Positions 11,164 to 21,642 of a stretch of 64,000 bases of DNA are shown here, one piece after another. Where the stretch lies: contig MU008184.1 in NCBI GenBank assembly GCA_010909165.1, forward strand, positions 1 to 64,000. The letters are read 5' to 3'. This DNA comes from Anthoceros angustus (taxonomy: Eukaryota > Streptophyta > Anthocerotopsida > Anthocerotales > Anthocerotaceae). The position numbers were made by a program, and so were the translations under genes. Every line of letters begins with the position of its first letter. Within the stretch, counting starts at the first letter, position 1. Below the pieces are notes generated by a model, which saw nothing but the letters and a program-made list of their open reading frames with translations, had not been told where the DNA came from and did no database searches.

Positions 11164-12470
11164 CGACACTTGGATACTTGGGAAGCAAGCAGTTTTCAAC
11201 CTAGGAAGTTGTTAAAAGGTATATGCAAGGTTGAGGATAAATAGGGTATATTAGGAATAATAATCCATAAATATGTAAGGCGGTAGTGTAGGGTGTTTAT
11301 AACAAGTAGGGCTACTAAATCGAGGACGGTGGAAATAGTGCCACATGGCAAGGAATCAACGGCCTATATCAAGAGTTTTTTTTGTCACTACCAAAGGGCC
11401 ATGCAAGCGGGTGTGTAGGGGAGGGTGACCCTACATAGTAGGGGCGGGGTAGGGTGAGGTGACCCTACATAGGTAGGGGCAGGGTCCCTGAGGACGGTGT
11501 GGTGTGTGTCCAGTAGGGGACAGAGATGCAAGTAGTATGTAGGGTGGTAGTATGTAGGAGGGTGAAGCAGTATAGTGACCGTGGTGACCATGCATAGATA
11601 AGATGTAGGGTGGTAGGGTGAGGTGGTAGGGTGAGGGTGACCCTACATAGGTAGGGCCACTACGCAAGTGGAAGTGGGGCCGACACTACTTGGATACTTG
11701 GGAAGCAAGTCAGACAGTGTTTCAACCTAGGAAGTTGTTAAAAGGGCGATATGCAAGGTTGAGGATAAATAGGGTATATTAGGAATAATAATCCATAAAT
11801 ATGTAAGGCGGTAGTGTAGGGTGTTTATAACAAGTAGGGCTACTAAATCGAGGACGGTGGAAATAGTGCCACATGGCAAGGAATCAACGGCCTATATCAA
11901 GAGTTTTTTTTGTCACTACCAAAGGGCCATGCAAGCGGGTGTGTAGGGGAGGGTGACCCTACATAGTAGGGGCGGGGTAGGGTGACAAAGGTGACCCTAC
12001 ATAGGTAGGGGCAGGGTCCCTGAGGACGGTGTGGTGTGTGTCCAGTAGGGGACAGAGATGCAAGTAGTAGGTGGTAGTATGTAGGAGGGTGAAGCAGTAT
12101 AGTGACCGTGGTGACCATGCATAGATAAGATGTAGGTGTAGGGTGAGGTGGTAGGGTGAGGTGACCCTACATAGGTAGGGCCACTACGCAAGTGGAAGTG
12201 GGGCCGACACTACTTGGATACTTGGGAAGCAAGTCAGACAGTGTTTCAACCTAGGAAGTTGTTAAAAGGGCGATATGCAAGGTTGAGGATAAATAGGGTA
12301 TATTAGGAATAATAATCCATAAATATGTAAGGCGTAGTGTAGGTGTTTATAACAAGTAGGGCTACTAAATCGAGGACGGAAATAGTGCCACATGGCAAGG
12401 AATCAACGGCCTATATCAAGAGTTTTGTGTCACTACCAAAGGGCCATGCAAGCGGGTGTGTAGGGAGTGG
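11164..12470 (+). repeat. tandem array of about 520-bp units, 2.5 copies
   Basis: The phrase TTGGATACTTGGGAAGCAAG recurs at 11,170, 11,690 and 12,213. Each copy is followed by the same 250-bp block (GTTGAGGATAAATAGGGTAT, ACTAAATCGAGGACGG, CCATGCAAGCGGGTGTGTAGGG) and then, in the first two copies, by minisatellite DNA. The third copy ends within the block at about 12,465. A poly-T tract of eight bases in copies 1 and 2 is shortened in copy 3. Confidence 0.9.
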
Positions 12471-12808
12471 CAAGGAAGTCTGAGGAATCGCGAGGAAGAG
12501 CTTGGGCATGCACGGAAAGCTAGAGCAAGGACTTGGTGGGAACGCGTGCCCGTGTGTGTGCAAGGAGAAGGTGCAAGAGTTTTTGTGTGTGAAGGGATTT
12601 GAAGCACGACCGTGAAGAGAGCAAGGGCGCTGATTTTTTGTGTGTGCCCGCAACCTTGCAAGTGAGGGATTGGCGTAAGGAGGTGTATGTTGTGAGGACA
12701 CCAAGTTTGAGCTAGGTGGGACCGTGGAGTGAAGAGGAAGCAAGTGAAGGGCCAGTTGCCTGTGGATCTTGTGTGATGAGGAAGAAATAATTGAGGTGGT
12801 AGGGTGAG

Positions 12809-13135
12809 GTGACCACTAGGTGGAAACGAAAGAGGAGGAGGCCAAATTGTCTTGTTATGGAAAGGAAGGTTGAGGAGAAGGGGGAAGAGAAAAAGGAGAA
12901 TCGGAAGTGTCATGAGCTACTTGAGAAGGCTATGGACATGTTACAACATGGGCATAAGTCTAGAGAGAAAGGTGGTTGGTGCACTGAAGAGCTCAAGGAA
13001 GAGAAATGGAGAATGTTTGCTAAGATTCTCCTTGGATTGGTGAGTGCGCAACGGAAGACATATCTTAGTGATGCGCAGTTATATTTCATCCGGAGGTTGT
13101 CTAGGGGCTACCCATTGGGGAATGGTAATGTATGA
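12809..13135 (+). pseudogene. ORF-X N-terminal domain, plus-strand copy
   Basis: This open frame after integrase encodes a Lys/Glu-rich start, then a conserved block with GGWCTEELKEEKWRMFAKIL, LGLVSAQRKTYLSDAQLYFI and RRLSRGYPLGNG. The minus-strand frame at 18,403-19,188 has the same block (KELKWRLFAKIVLGLVNYQR, YFSTNFLQFLWKISMGAKP), so it is a real shared protein domain and not chance. I do not recognise a named family. Its position 3' of integrase matches the extra frames of Tat/Athila-type elements, but no transmembrane segment or other env-like feature is visible. It is interrupted after 13,135. Confidence 0.6.
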
Positions 13136-14049
13136 TGTTTAACGCACACGCGGAAGGTTGCTTATACCCAATGCGAGGAATCCAAGAGCACGAGAAATAC
13201 ATACCTCTCCACCCACCGATTCATATTTATGAGCTCCAAGGATTATTGAAGCTGTGAATTGGAATTTTCCAAGATGGATTTCCAAGTGGTATCATTGGAT
13301 GCGTGGAGTCCCTAAGCCCGTGAGAGAAGTTCCCCAACAAGAGACGGGAAGAAGAGGAAAGCAATGGAGGAGCCTACTACTGTCCCACGCAGTGAAGGAG
13401 GAGAAGAAGTTCATTCAATGAGAGCATCGGGAAGAAGGTGGTAGGAAGCGTGAGTTGGATCCACTCCCTACGGCGGTGGAGAGCGAAGAAGCTCGTGGAG
13501 AGAGTCAAGGCGGCTTCCATTGCGGAGGAAGCCGCAAGAAGAGCTGGTATGGGAGGAAGAGAAGGAGAAACCAGCCGGGCGGAACTTGGGCAAGTAGGAA
13601 GGGGCATAACCCATGGGGCCCAGAGGCCCACTGCCCTACAGGGGGGCACAGATGAGTAGGGGTGAGGGACCCCACCGAGGGAGTGAGCGAGGGTCGAGTC
13701 CCCACGACGGTGTGGCACCCGAGGTAGTGAGGGGGTGCAAGTGTCCCTACCTATAGGCGAGGGGCTGCTCCTAGTGGAGTGGCAGATGGATAGGCCTATG
13801 GATAGGCCTATGGAGGGGCCCAGAAGGAGGCGCTCACATGAGCCAGAATGGAGCTAGGGGTGACATGGTTTTGAATTGAACGACCCATGGATGTCTCAAA
13901 CATCCGTGGCGACTTGGACACTTTGGGAGAGGTGTGGCATGTGTGGGATAGCAAGGAACTTGGATGAGAGGAGGCTTGCCCATGTTGTAGCTACCTCCTA
14001 AGGGGCTACCTCATAACCGCGGAAGGAGTAGAACTAGGTACCTTTAGGG

Positions 14050-14763
14050 GTGTTGGGGCCTCAAGAGGGAACGTGGATACAAGAATTAAGGGCAGCTCAA
14101 ACTAGGATTTTAGAGCTAGAGTCAAGTGTAGGTAGGCTTACCGAAAGAGAAAGGCGACTTACATGGGAGCTTGAGGGAGTCGCGTTGAGGCATCAAGAGA
14201 TGGTGCAAGAGTTGGATGGCATTATGGTGACACGCTAAGGAGAAGGAAGGATGGGTCTTGGAGAAGAGATGAGAGAACAAGTCCAACAATTGGTGTGTGC
14301 CATGGCGATGGCCAAGAAGGATGTAAAGGAGGTCCGTGAGCTCATGGAGACTAAGGATGAGTTATTAAATGGCAAGGACCTCGAGGTAGGAGAAATGAGA
14401 AGGGAGAAGGAGACCCTACAAGAGTCATGGGACTCCCTCCAAGCAGAGTTAGAAGAAGCCAAGGGGGCTGTGAGTGAAGCTAATCGTAGGACCTCGCAAG
14501 AGGAAGAGAGTCGCAAGAAGGCTGAGGACATGGTACGCCGCTTGATGGTTGTGCGTAAGAGAAGGTTCAGAGCCGATCACGCCTTGCAAAAGAGGATGTT
14601 GAGGCGCGTCCATGATGCGGAGGAGAAGTATCATGCTATGTCCATACAAATGGGGCTTGTGGAAAGGGAGGCTTTGCAAGAGAAGTGTGGACGGCGAGTG
14701 GCCCGCAGACTTGGAAGACTTGAAGAACAAATATCGCAACCTACAAAGTTAATTCGCCAATAG
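14050..14763 (+). pseudogene. ORF-X coiled-coil region, plus-strand copy
   Basis: Two adjoining frames (14,050-14,238 and 14,251-14,763) encode long heptad-like helices rich in Glu, Lys, Arg, Leu and Met, for example ILELESSVGRLTERERRLTW and REKETLQESWDSLQAELEEA. The phrase VVRKRRFRADHALQKRM is matched by VVRKRRFWADYALQAKL in the minus-strand copy near 17,570, which ties both to one protein. A single frameshift at about 14,240 separates the pieces. Function is unknown; coiled coils suggest oligomerisation or particle assembly, which is inference. Confidence 0.6.
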
Positions 14764-15179
14764 ATCAAGCTAGAATCAAGGCTGATCTGGTAGAGCTTGA
14801 GGGAGAGGTTGGCACCCCCACGTTGATGATAGAAGGATGCTAGAAGCGTAAGGTTTTGAAGGTCATGGACCTTGTGACCCAAGCGAGACGGTGGAGTCGA
14901 TGAGTCGAATGGGAAGAAATGAATGAGCAAGCCGAGAGGATGACTGAGGAGGAAGAGGAAGGCATGGAGCAAGATCCGCCACGGGAGACCTTCGCAGTGG
15001 AGAGCGTGGAGGCGGTAGGGCCATAAGAAGTGACCCACGTCCGAGGTGTAGAGGGTGGCCCTACATCCGTAGGATCACCGGCGGTGCGACGGCATCTAGA
15101 GGTAATTGAAGAGGGTGGTGGTAGCTTGGAGCGTGGGCTCATTGCTTAGGGGAAGACTTTTCTTTAGGGAGGACATTAA

Positions 15180-16266
15180 TGCTTGTCAACCAAGAGGGTG
15201 TGTTGACTAGCTGGATAGGAATGTTGTGTGAGCCATTAAGGCTCACATAGGTAGAATTTGCTAGAATAGAATTTCACCCAAGATGCTTGGATGTCGAACT
15301 TAAAAACCGACGAGGATACACTAAAATAAGGAGTGAGGCGGGAGGCGCGCCTGGGGAGGTCAGATGTGAGGACCTCCTACAAAAGGAGGGAGCTTGTGAA
15401 GTAAAATTATCGTGTCTTGCGCTCCCCTACCGCGAGTCCTTTGCTCCTTGTGAAGGAAGTTCGTGCCGCAAGCTAACGAAGGCCCGGTAGAGAGGGAGTT
15501 TGCGACGGCCGGAGTGCTTGGCGGAGGGCTGCCCCGCAGTGTCTCGCGAGTTGCTCCCTTGTGAATGGTTGCCGTGTGAATTGCTTTGCTTTGAGTGTGT
15601 GGCGATGCTCAAGGAACTCTCGGCTTGAGGGTAGACTGCAGGAAAGACTCGGAGGTTCTCGCCGTCTGTGAACTACACAGAACCGCCCAAGGAAAACTTG
15701 TTGATTCAGAGACGGACCCTGTGCGCCAGCCGTAAGGGCGAGTTGGAATCAATAAGCTAGATGGTGGTATTAGAGTAGGAGGTCATGGAAGGAGAGTAAG
15801 TAGGTGTAGGGCTAAGAAAAGCGTTGATGATGGTAGAGGAACCGAATATTGAGGAGGGACTTAGCGTGTAGATCATAGCAAGGCCCAAGGCGAGCCTAAG
15901 GGAGGTGTCCCAAATCGGCGAACGTGCTCGGGTAAGGGGAGCTAGCCCCGGGAGGATAACATTGCGGTGCGGATCGGGGTCCTGGTGCCCACGGTGATTC
16001 CACGCTTCGAGGCATGGCCTACGATAGTGTCGTGTCGCTGTAGGCCGTGAATTGGTGAATTTTCAAGGCAAGTAGTGTAGCCGCTGAGGGAAGTAGGATG
16101 ATGCCTTGCTTGTTGAGGGGCCGGTGGTTGTAAATAAATGTGTGCATGGGTTGAACCTTCAGCCGTACACAACCAAGATCTCATGGGACGAAACCCAACG
16201 CGTTGTTTATAAGGAGTGTGGACGCTACAGGGTGAATCTCGGAAGCCCCGGGATCTGCCCACCACA
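15180..16266 (+). repeat. LTR B, 3' LTR of the Ty3/gypsy element
   Basis: It begins TGCTTGTCAACC after the purine-rich TTAGGGGAAGAC...TTTAGGGAGGAC tract (candidate polypurine region, about 15,147-15,174) and ends CCCACCACA. It differs from LTR A by many short insertions and deletions, for example CTTCGAGGC versus CTTGCTGAGGC, spread along its length. Confidence 0.8.
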
Positions 16267-16379
16267 CCACACTTGACCAAAAAACAAAAAAAAACACTTC
16301 AAGGCACATCCCAACAGGGGGTTTCCAAGTCCAGATCGTTCACATACTCCCCTTCTCATTTGTTGGCGTCCTCACCAAC

Positions 16380-16612
16380 TTAGGTATAATACTTCTTGAT
16401 CCTCCACCCGTTAACCGGGGTTGGTAGTGGAGGTCCACCTAACTCTTGCAGCTGTACGTATCCATTGGTAAAGACTTCGAGAACTCTATATGGCCCCATC
16501 CATCGAAGGTGGAGCCCCCTGGAAAGTGCATATACCTATTGTCGTACAGCAGGGCCAAGTCACCGGGGACTACCCACTCTTGCTTCCGCAACGACTACCG
16601 GGGTAGGCTGAC
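16380..16612 (-). pseudogene. integrase C-terminus of a second, minus-strand gypsy element
   Basis: Read on the minus strand from about 16,600 to the stop at 16,381, the sequence encodes GDLALLYDNRYMHFPG, then a GPY/F module (LHLRWMGPYRVLEVFTNGYV) and QLQELGGPPLP, ending KKYYT and a stop. This closely follows the plus-strand integrase end near 9,560-9,740. A small indel near 16,525 shifts the frame between the two halves. The downstream GAGGACGCCAACAAATG block (about 16,355) also matches the plus-strand element after its integrase. Confidence 0.8.
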
Positions 16613-17053
16613 TACCTACCATGGTAGTCTGATCTCTTTCCCCTCCTTCTTCTTTTTCTCCATCGGCGATGTCTCTCGGGTGGAGATCCTCCTTGCTCCT
16701 ATCCTCCTGTTTGATTTGTCCATACCTTGCTTGGAGCATTTCTCACAGAGTCTTTCTCCCCCAATCGCTGGCCGATGTCTAACTTCTTCGGGCCCTTTTT
16801 GCATTTGACTCTTCTCCTGGCCCTGGCTCTTCCCTTATCCGAGGGGTGAGGGAATTTCCTACCCCTCCCCTACCTCGACGGGTCGGACCCCGTCCTTAGT
16901 CTCTTCTGGTGGGATTGTCTCCCCCACCTCCTCTTCTATTCCTGCAGGGGGTGTGTCACTAGGCCCCCCGGCTCCTTCCCTCACAGCCCTCCGCGGCCGA
17001 CTCCCCAGCAAGCCCTCTGGCCTCACCCTAGTCCGCGACTACGGCGTGGCGGT

Positions 17054-19188
17054 TCACCATGGTAGTCGCGACACCATGGTAGTCCGCATCACCGTGGTAG
17101 GGTGGTCACCTACCGTGGTAGGGTGACCCCCTGGGAGGGCGGGCTGTCCCCCCTCCTTGCGCTCCGCGCCATCTTCCACCCTTGGCGCTGCGGCCTCTCC
17201 TTCGCCCTCCGATTCTTCAGACCCTTCGGAGTCCATGTCGCTTATGGCCTCATCAAAATCGGAGGCCTCCAGCTGCACCTGCTGCAGCTCCTTCCTATCA
17301 TCATCGTGAGGACCCAATGTCCTCCTCTTGGCCAGTCGCAACACTTCGTTGTTGGCCTTCAATATCCGGTTATGAAGATGAGCGCCCAAGCTATGATATT
17401 GCATTTGGAGATCATCAATCTCCGTGGGCCACTCTCCATCCTCACACCTACCCTTGTAGGCGTCTCTCGCGGTGGTCAATTCTCCCACCTTCACATGGAG
17501 GGTTACATTCTCCTCCTTGCTTCCTTCAGCTGGCTGGCCAATTTCGCTTGAAGGGCATAATCTGCCCAAAACCTTCGCTTCCTCACTACCAGCATCCTGT
17601 GCACCACCTTCTTGTGGTGCTCCTCCTCTTGGAACCTCCTTTGTTCCAGCTCGGCCATTTGCTTGGCAAGTCTCTCTCTCTCCTCCACTTGCACCCTTTT
17701 CGGCCCAACTCTTGTAGTCGAGGTCTTGAGCCTCCCCCAAGCGCTTCTCCTTCCAAATCGCTTCTTAATTCTTCCATATCCGGATTGTGATGGCTTGGGT
17801 AGCCATCACCTGCTCTTGTGCGTCCATTTGTTGGACCGCCACCTTCTCCCTTCCTAGAGCCTCCGTTTTGCCCTTCCGTTCTTGCTCTAACTGGGCAAAA
17901 TGCTCCTCCGCCTTCTGCCTCCAAGAGTCCCTTTGGGTTGTCGCCCGAATGGCTCTCTCCTTTGTTTGTGACAACCTTCCCTCCAGGACCTTCTCCGCGC
18001 GCCGTTGATCCAGTGGCGCTCTGACCTTCTCCAACTTGGCTGCCTTCTCGTCGGACTCCATGGCCTCCAATTGCCATTTAGTCCCTGCTTTCCTCTCCGT
18101 CATTTCTTGGGCTTTGACTTCCTCCTGACATGCCCACAAGGAGGCTGCTAGCTCCCTAGCCCCCTTCAAATCCACATGGCTGAGTGCTTCACAAGCACTC
18201 AGCAAGTCTCCTAAGGGCCCAAATTCTGCCCCTGTTGGCCTCTTGCTGGAAATCTCCAGCTCCCTAGCATTCCGCGGGCCATCACGCGACGGCGTGGGTC
18301 CCCTCACGGTCGCCCCATCCGCCCTTCCTCCAAGCGCGGGTAGTGGTGTGGCGCCGCCGCACTTGTGCTTCTCTTTCCCTTCCCTACCGTAGGTTGCTTT
18401 TCCTACCGGGCGGGTGCTTCACCGTGGTAGGCCGACTCCCCACACAGTCCGCCCACCTCCCGGGTAGGGCGCCGGGTGCCTCCGCTAGGCACAAACGAGA
18501 TGGTGGGGACTCCCCCCACCCTTGGGGCTGTTACCCCTCCTGTGGTAGTCCTCCTCTCATAGACTACCATTCGGCCTTCCTCGGCTGGTTCCTGTTCCTC
18601 TCCTCCTCCTTGCTCCTGTGGAGGAAAAGATTCCCACTCCAACCTTGTTGCCTCTACATCCTCCGCCCTTGCTCCTAGCATGCTTGTGGAGGTCTGACCT
18701 CCCACTGTCTTCCTTAATGCAAAAGGCAAGGGCCTTTCCAAGCTTGGCTGGAGATGGATTATCTCCGAAGGATGCCAAGCATCTTCCAACTCCTTGCTTG
18801 TGAGGAGTCCCTCCGTTTCCCACAAATGCACCAAATAGGTGCTAAGGTAGCAAGGCCTGGGCCCTTCCTCATCCACCGAATTCGGCTTGAGGAGCTTCTC
18901 CCTGTGGTGGATGTATGCTTCATACATAATTGTTCCCCAATCCGGCTTGGCTCCCATGGAAATCTTCCACAAAAACTGGAGGAAGTTGGTGCTGAAATAA
19001 GAAGTCCTTTGGTAATTCACCAACCCCAGCACAATCTTCGCAAAGAGCCTCCACTTCAGCTCCTTGATGCTATCTGTTTTCCAGCCATTCTTGGCATGGG
19101 CCTTCACTCCTCCGTCCATCATGTCGAGGAGCTCTTGCGGAATTTTGGAGAGGGCCGTCCTCTTTCCTCCATTCACAATTTGCTCCAC
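17054..19188 (-). pseudogene. ORF-X, minus-strand copy: conserved domain, coiled coil, acidic tail
   Basis: The first frame is 19,188-18,403. Its N-terminal block includes IPQELLDMMDGG, KELKWRLFAKIVLGLVNYQR and a KISMGAKPDWGTIMYEAYIH segment, homologous to 12,809-13,135. A coiled-coil frame (18,307-17,765) follows with ARELAASLWACQEEVKAQ and AEEHFAQLEQERKGKTEALG. The chain continues across frameshifts through 17,694-17,503 (VVRKRRFWADYALQAKL) and about 17,475-17,160 (ARDAYKGRCEDGEW, then a tail SDMDSEGSEESEGEGEAAA). The total would be several hundred residues. It lies upstream, in its own direction, of the integrase end at 16.4-16.6 kb, the reverse of the plus-strand element's order. The family is unrecognised. 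Confidence 0.6.
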
Positions 19189-20029
19189 CTCGCGTCTTCA
19201 ATCTCTTCAATCTCACACCGCGCTAGGCACCTCAACTTCGTGGCTCCTGACAGATTCCAAGACTCAAGGCCTCCTTCAGCTTATTGTGGTCCAAACACCG
19301 TGGTGTTCGAGCGCTCGAGTCTGCCTCCTCTTCTCCTTCGCCTAGGGTTTCCTCTCGTTCGCGCGCCGCCCTCCTCTTGCTCGCAAATCGCAGCGACAAC
19401 GGCAATGGCAGCTTCCTTTTCTCCTCTTTCTCGCGCTTCCCTTACGCTCCAGCTCCAGTCTCAGTCTTTTGTGAAGTGAGGACGCCTCAGCTCGAAGAGG
19501 AAGTTGGCGCTGCCCCAAACTGCACTTTGCCTTCTTTGGATGACTGCCACCTGGAGGCTGCACAACCCTAGATTTGGTTCATCATTTCAAAATCCTAATC
19601 CTATCTAAACTGCCTATTTTTCTATTCTAGCCGCTACCCCTAATTAACCTATATATTTATTCCCCTATTGATGAGCATATATAGTGGATATCCCCCTATA
19701 TTCATTGCTTTTCCTGGCCGAGATCCATGACCGCGTAGTTACGCCCCATGTAGTCTGCTCCTCTCACCACTGGCGTGAGTGTGGCCTCACGATGGTAGTC
19801 TCGCTACCCTACCGCCTTTCGACCGCCATTCCGCTTCACCAAATTCGTTTTGACCGTTCTTTGTCTGGGATATCTTCTTGACTTCCTAACAATATCCTAC
19901 AACTTCGACTTCAAGGTTCCTTTAAAATTTCCGCATGCTCCTTTTCAATCATTTTTAGCCAAAAAAATCAAACTTGTTTGCCTCTCTCGGCTCTTTTGGA
20001 ATTTGGTTGCCCAAACTTTATGCGTTCCA

Positions 20030-21628
20030 TGCCTTGTCAACCCAAGAGGTGTGTTGACTAGCTAGATAGGAATGGGATGGGAGCCATTAAGGCTCACATA
20101 GGTGAAGTTGTTGTAATAGAATTTTACCCAAGATGCTTGGATGTCGAACTTAAAGTCCGTGACAGGGATACACTAGAATAACGAGTGAGGCAGGCAAGGA
20201 GGGCAAGTGGGGAGGCTGTGAGGACCTCCCTATAAAAGGAGGGAGCTTGTGAAGTAAAATTATCGGCTTGCGCTCCCAAACTCACAGTCCTTTGCTCCTC
20301 AGTGAAGGAATTTCGTCAGTTAACGCAGTGTCCGGGTAGAGAGGGAGTTTCATATGGTCGGAGTGCTTGGCGGAGGGCTTGCTCCTCATGGGCGCCCGCA
20401 GTTGCTCCTTGTGAATGGCTGTGAAATTGCTTTGCTTTGGGTGTGTGGCGATGCCCAAGGAACTCCTGGCTTGAGGGTAGACTATGGAAAGACTCCTGGA
20501 GGTTCTCACTGTCTGTGCAAACTCATAGCAACCGCCAAGGAAGAACTTGCGCTTGTAGGCGCACCCTGTGCGCCAGCCAAGGGCAGCTAGGGCCAGTGAG
20601 CTTGAAGTAAGGTTAGATTAGGAGGATGAGGAGTTGAGTTGAGGTGAGTGTTGAGGAGAATGTGGAGCTGAATGTTGAGTAGAGGAGCAGGTAGAGATTA
20701 GGAGGCAAGAAGGCCCAAGTGGGAGCTTCAAGGAGGGGTCCCAACACACTCAAACCGAGACCGGAAGTGGGCCAAGGTCTCAAAATCACGGGTGGAGGTC
20801 ACTCAGAGGGGGTCCCTATGAGGGTGGACCTACGGTCAGAGGGTGACCCTCACCCAGGATGTCGCGTAGTCCGAGCCGAGATCCGACGGAGCAAGTGGAG
20901 GTGTCGGTCACCGCCAAAGTGGAGTTTTGTGGGCGCAGCAGGTTGTAGTTGGAGCTGTGGCCGGAAGTTGGAGAGGCCTTGAACTAGGGCGAGGTAATCT
21001 ATGTCATACGCCAGTGCGATCCCCTACCGGTGGTAGGATGCGCCTGCGTGCTGGGATAGGGTGTCTCCTCCCACGAGGAATGAGGGTGTGCCGCCCACCA
21101 AAGGCACTAGGATCTCCTACAACTCTCCTACAAGTGGTAGGAGGGTAGGCCCTACAATTGTTTGTTGTTGGTTGTAGGTCCCGAGGCGGCAATTGGAGCA
21201 GCGGAAGCAGCGCGCCGAGTTGGTGGTTGAGGATGTGCCAATTGTGGGAAGGCAATGGGAAAGGAATAGTGGACGATCACGGGGTGGTGAAGTCGCGTTG
21301 CAACGTAGGGGGTCCCTACGTATGTAGCCTACTGACCTACTGCCGTAGGGTGTGGACCTATAGTTGTAGGGTGTCGTTGTAGGTCCAGAAGCGGTGATTG
21401 ATGGAGCAACACAGTGAGGCGTGGTTGCTGTCTGTGGAGTGAGTTGAGGTTGCTCCAGCTGTGTGAGGGAGCTTGGGGGTGTGAAGAGGTGTGTGGTTTG
21501 TGCCTTGGATACTGGTGACCTGACAAACAAGAGTCTCATGGGACGAAACCTATTGTACTTAGCGACAATGGGATAAGTGTGGCCACTAGAGGGTGAATCT
21601 CGGAAGCCCCGGGGATTTGCCTCCCACA
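20030..21628 (+). repeat. LTR C, diverged and longer relative of LTRs A and B
   Basis: It starts TGCCTTGTCAACCCAAGAGG and shares the blocks GTGTTGACTAGCTAGATAGG, AAGATGCTTGGATGTCGAAC, GTGAAGTAAAATTATCG and, near its end, CATGGGACGAAACC and GGTGAATCTCGGAAGCCCCG. At about 1.6 kb it is half as long again as A and B; the extra length lies in the middle (20,590-21,500). It ends CCCACA and is followed two bases later by a TGGCGCC remnant, so it is a 5' LTR or a truncated element. Confidence 0.75.
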
Positions 21629-21630
21629 GG

Positions 21631-21642
21631 TGGCGCCCCTTG
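21631..21642 (+). promoter_or_regulatory. primer-binding site remnant after LTR C
   Basis: TGGCGCCCCTTG begins two bases after LTR C and keeps the first seven bases of the gypsy primer site at 2,770. A GT repeat replaces the rest. Confidence 0.5.

Larger units (their letters stand above)
1680..16266 (+). mobile_element. decayed full-length Ty3/gypsy LTR retrotransposon
   Basis: Two LTR copies (1,680-2,765 and 15,180-16,266) enclose, in order, a tRNA-Asp-type primer-binding site, gag with zinc knuckles, protease, reverse transcriptase, RNase H, integrase with a GPY/F C-terminus, minisatellite DNA and a coiled-coil frame (ORF-X). The PR-RT-RH-INT order identifies Ty3/gypsy (Metaviridae). An extra frame 3' of integrase and a TGGCGCC primer site recall the Tat/Athila branch, but lineage assignment would need an RT tree. 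Nearly every domain carries frameshifts or stops, so the element cannot be autonomous. At about 14.6 kb it is long for the family, partly because of internal tandem duplications. Confidence 0.85.
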
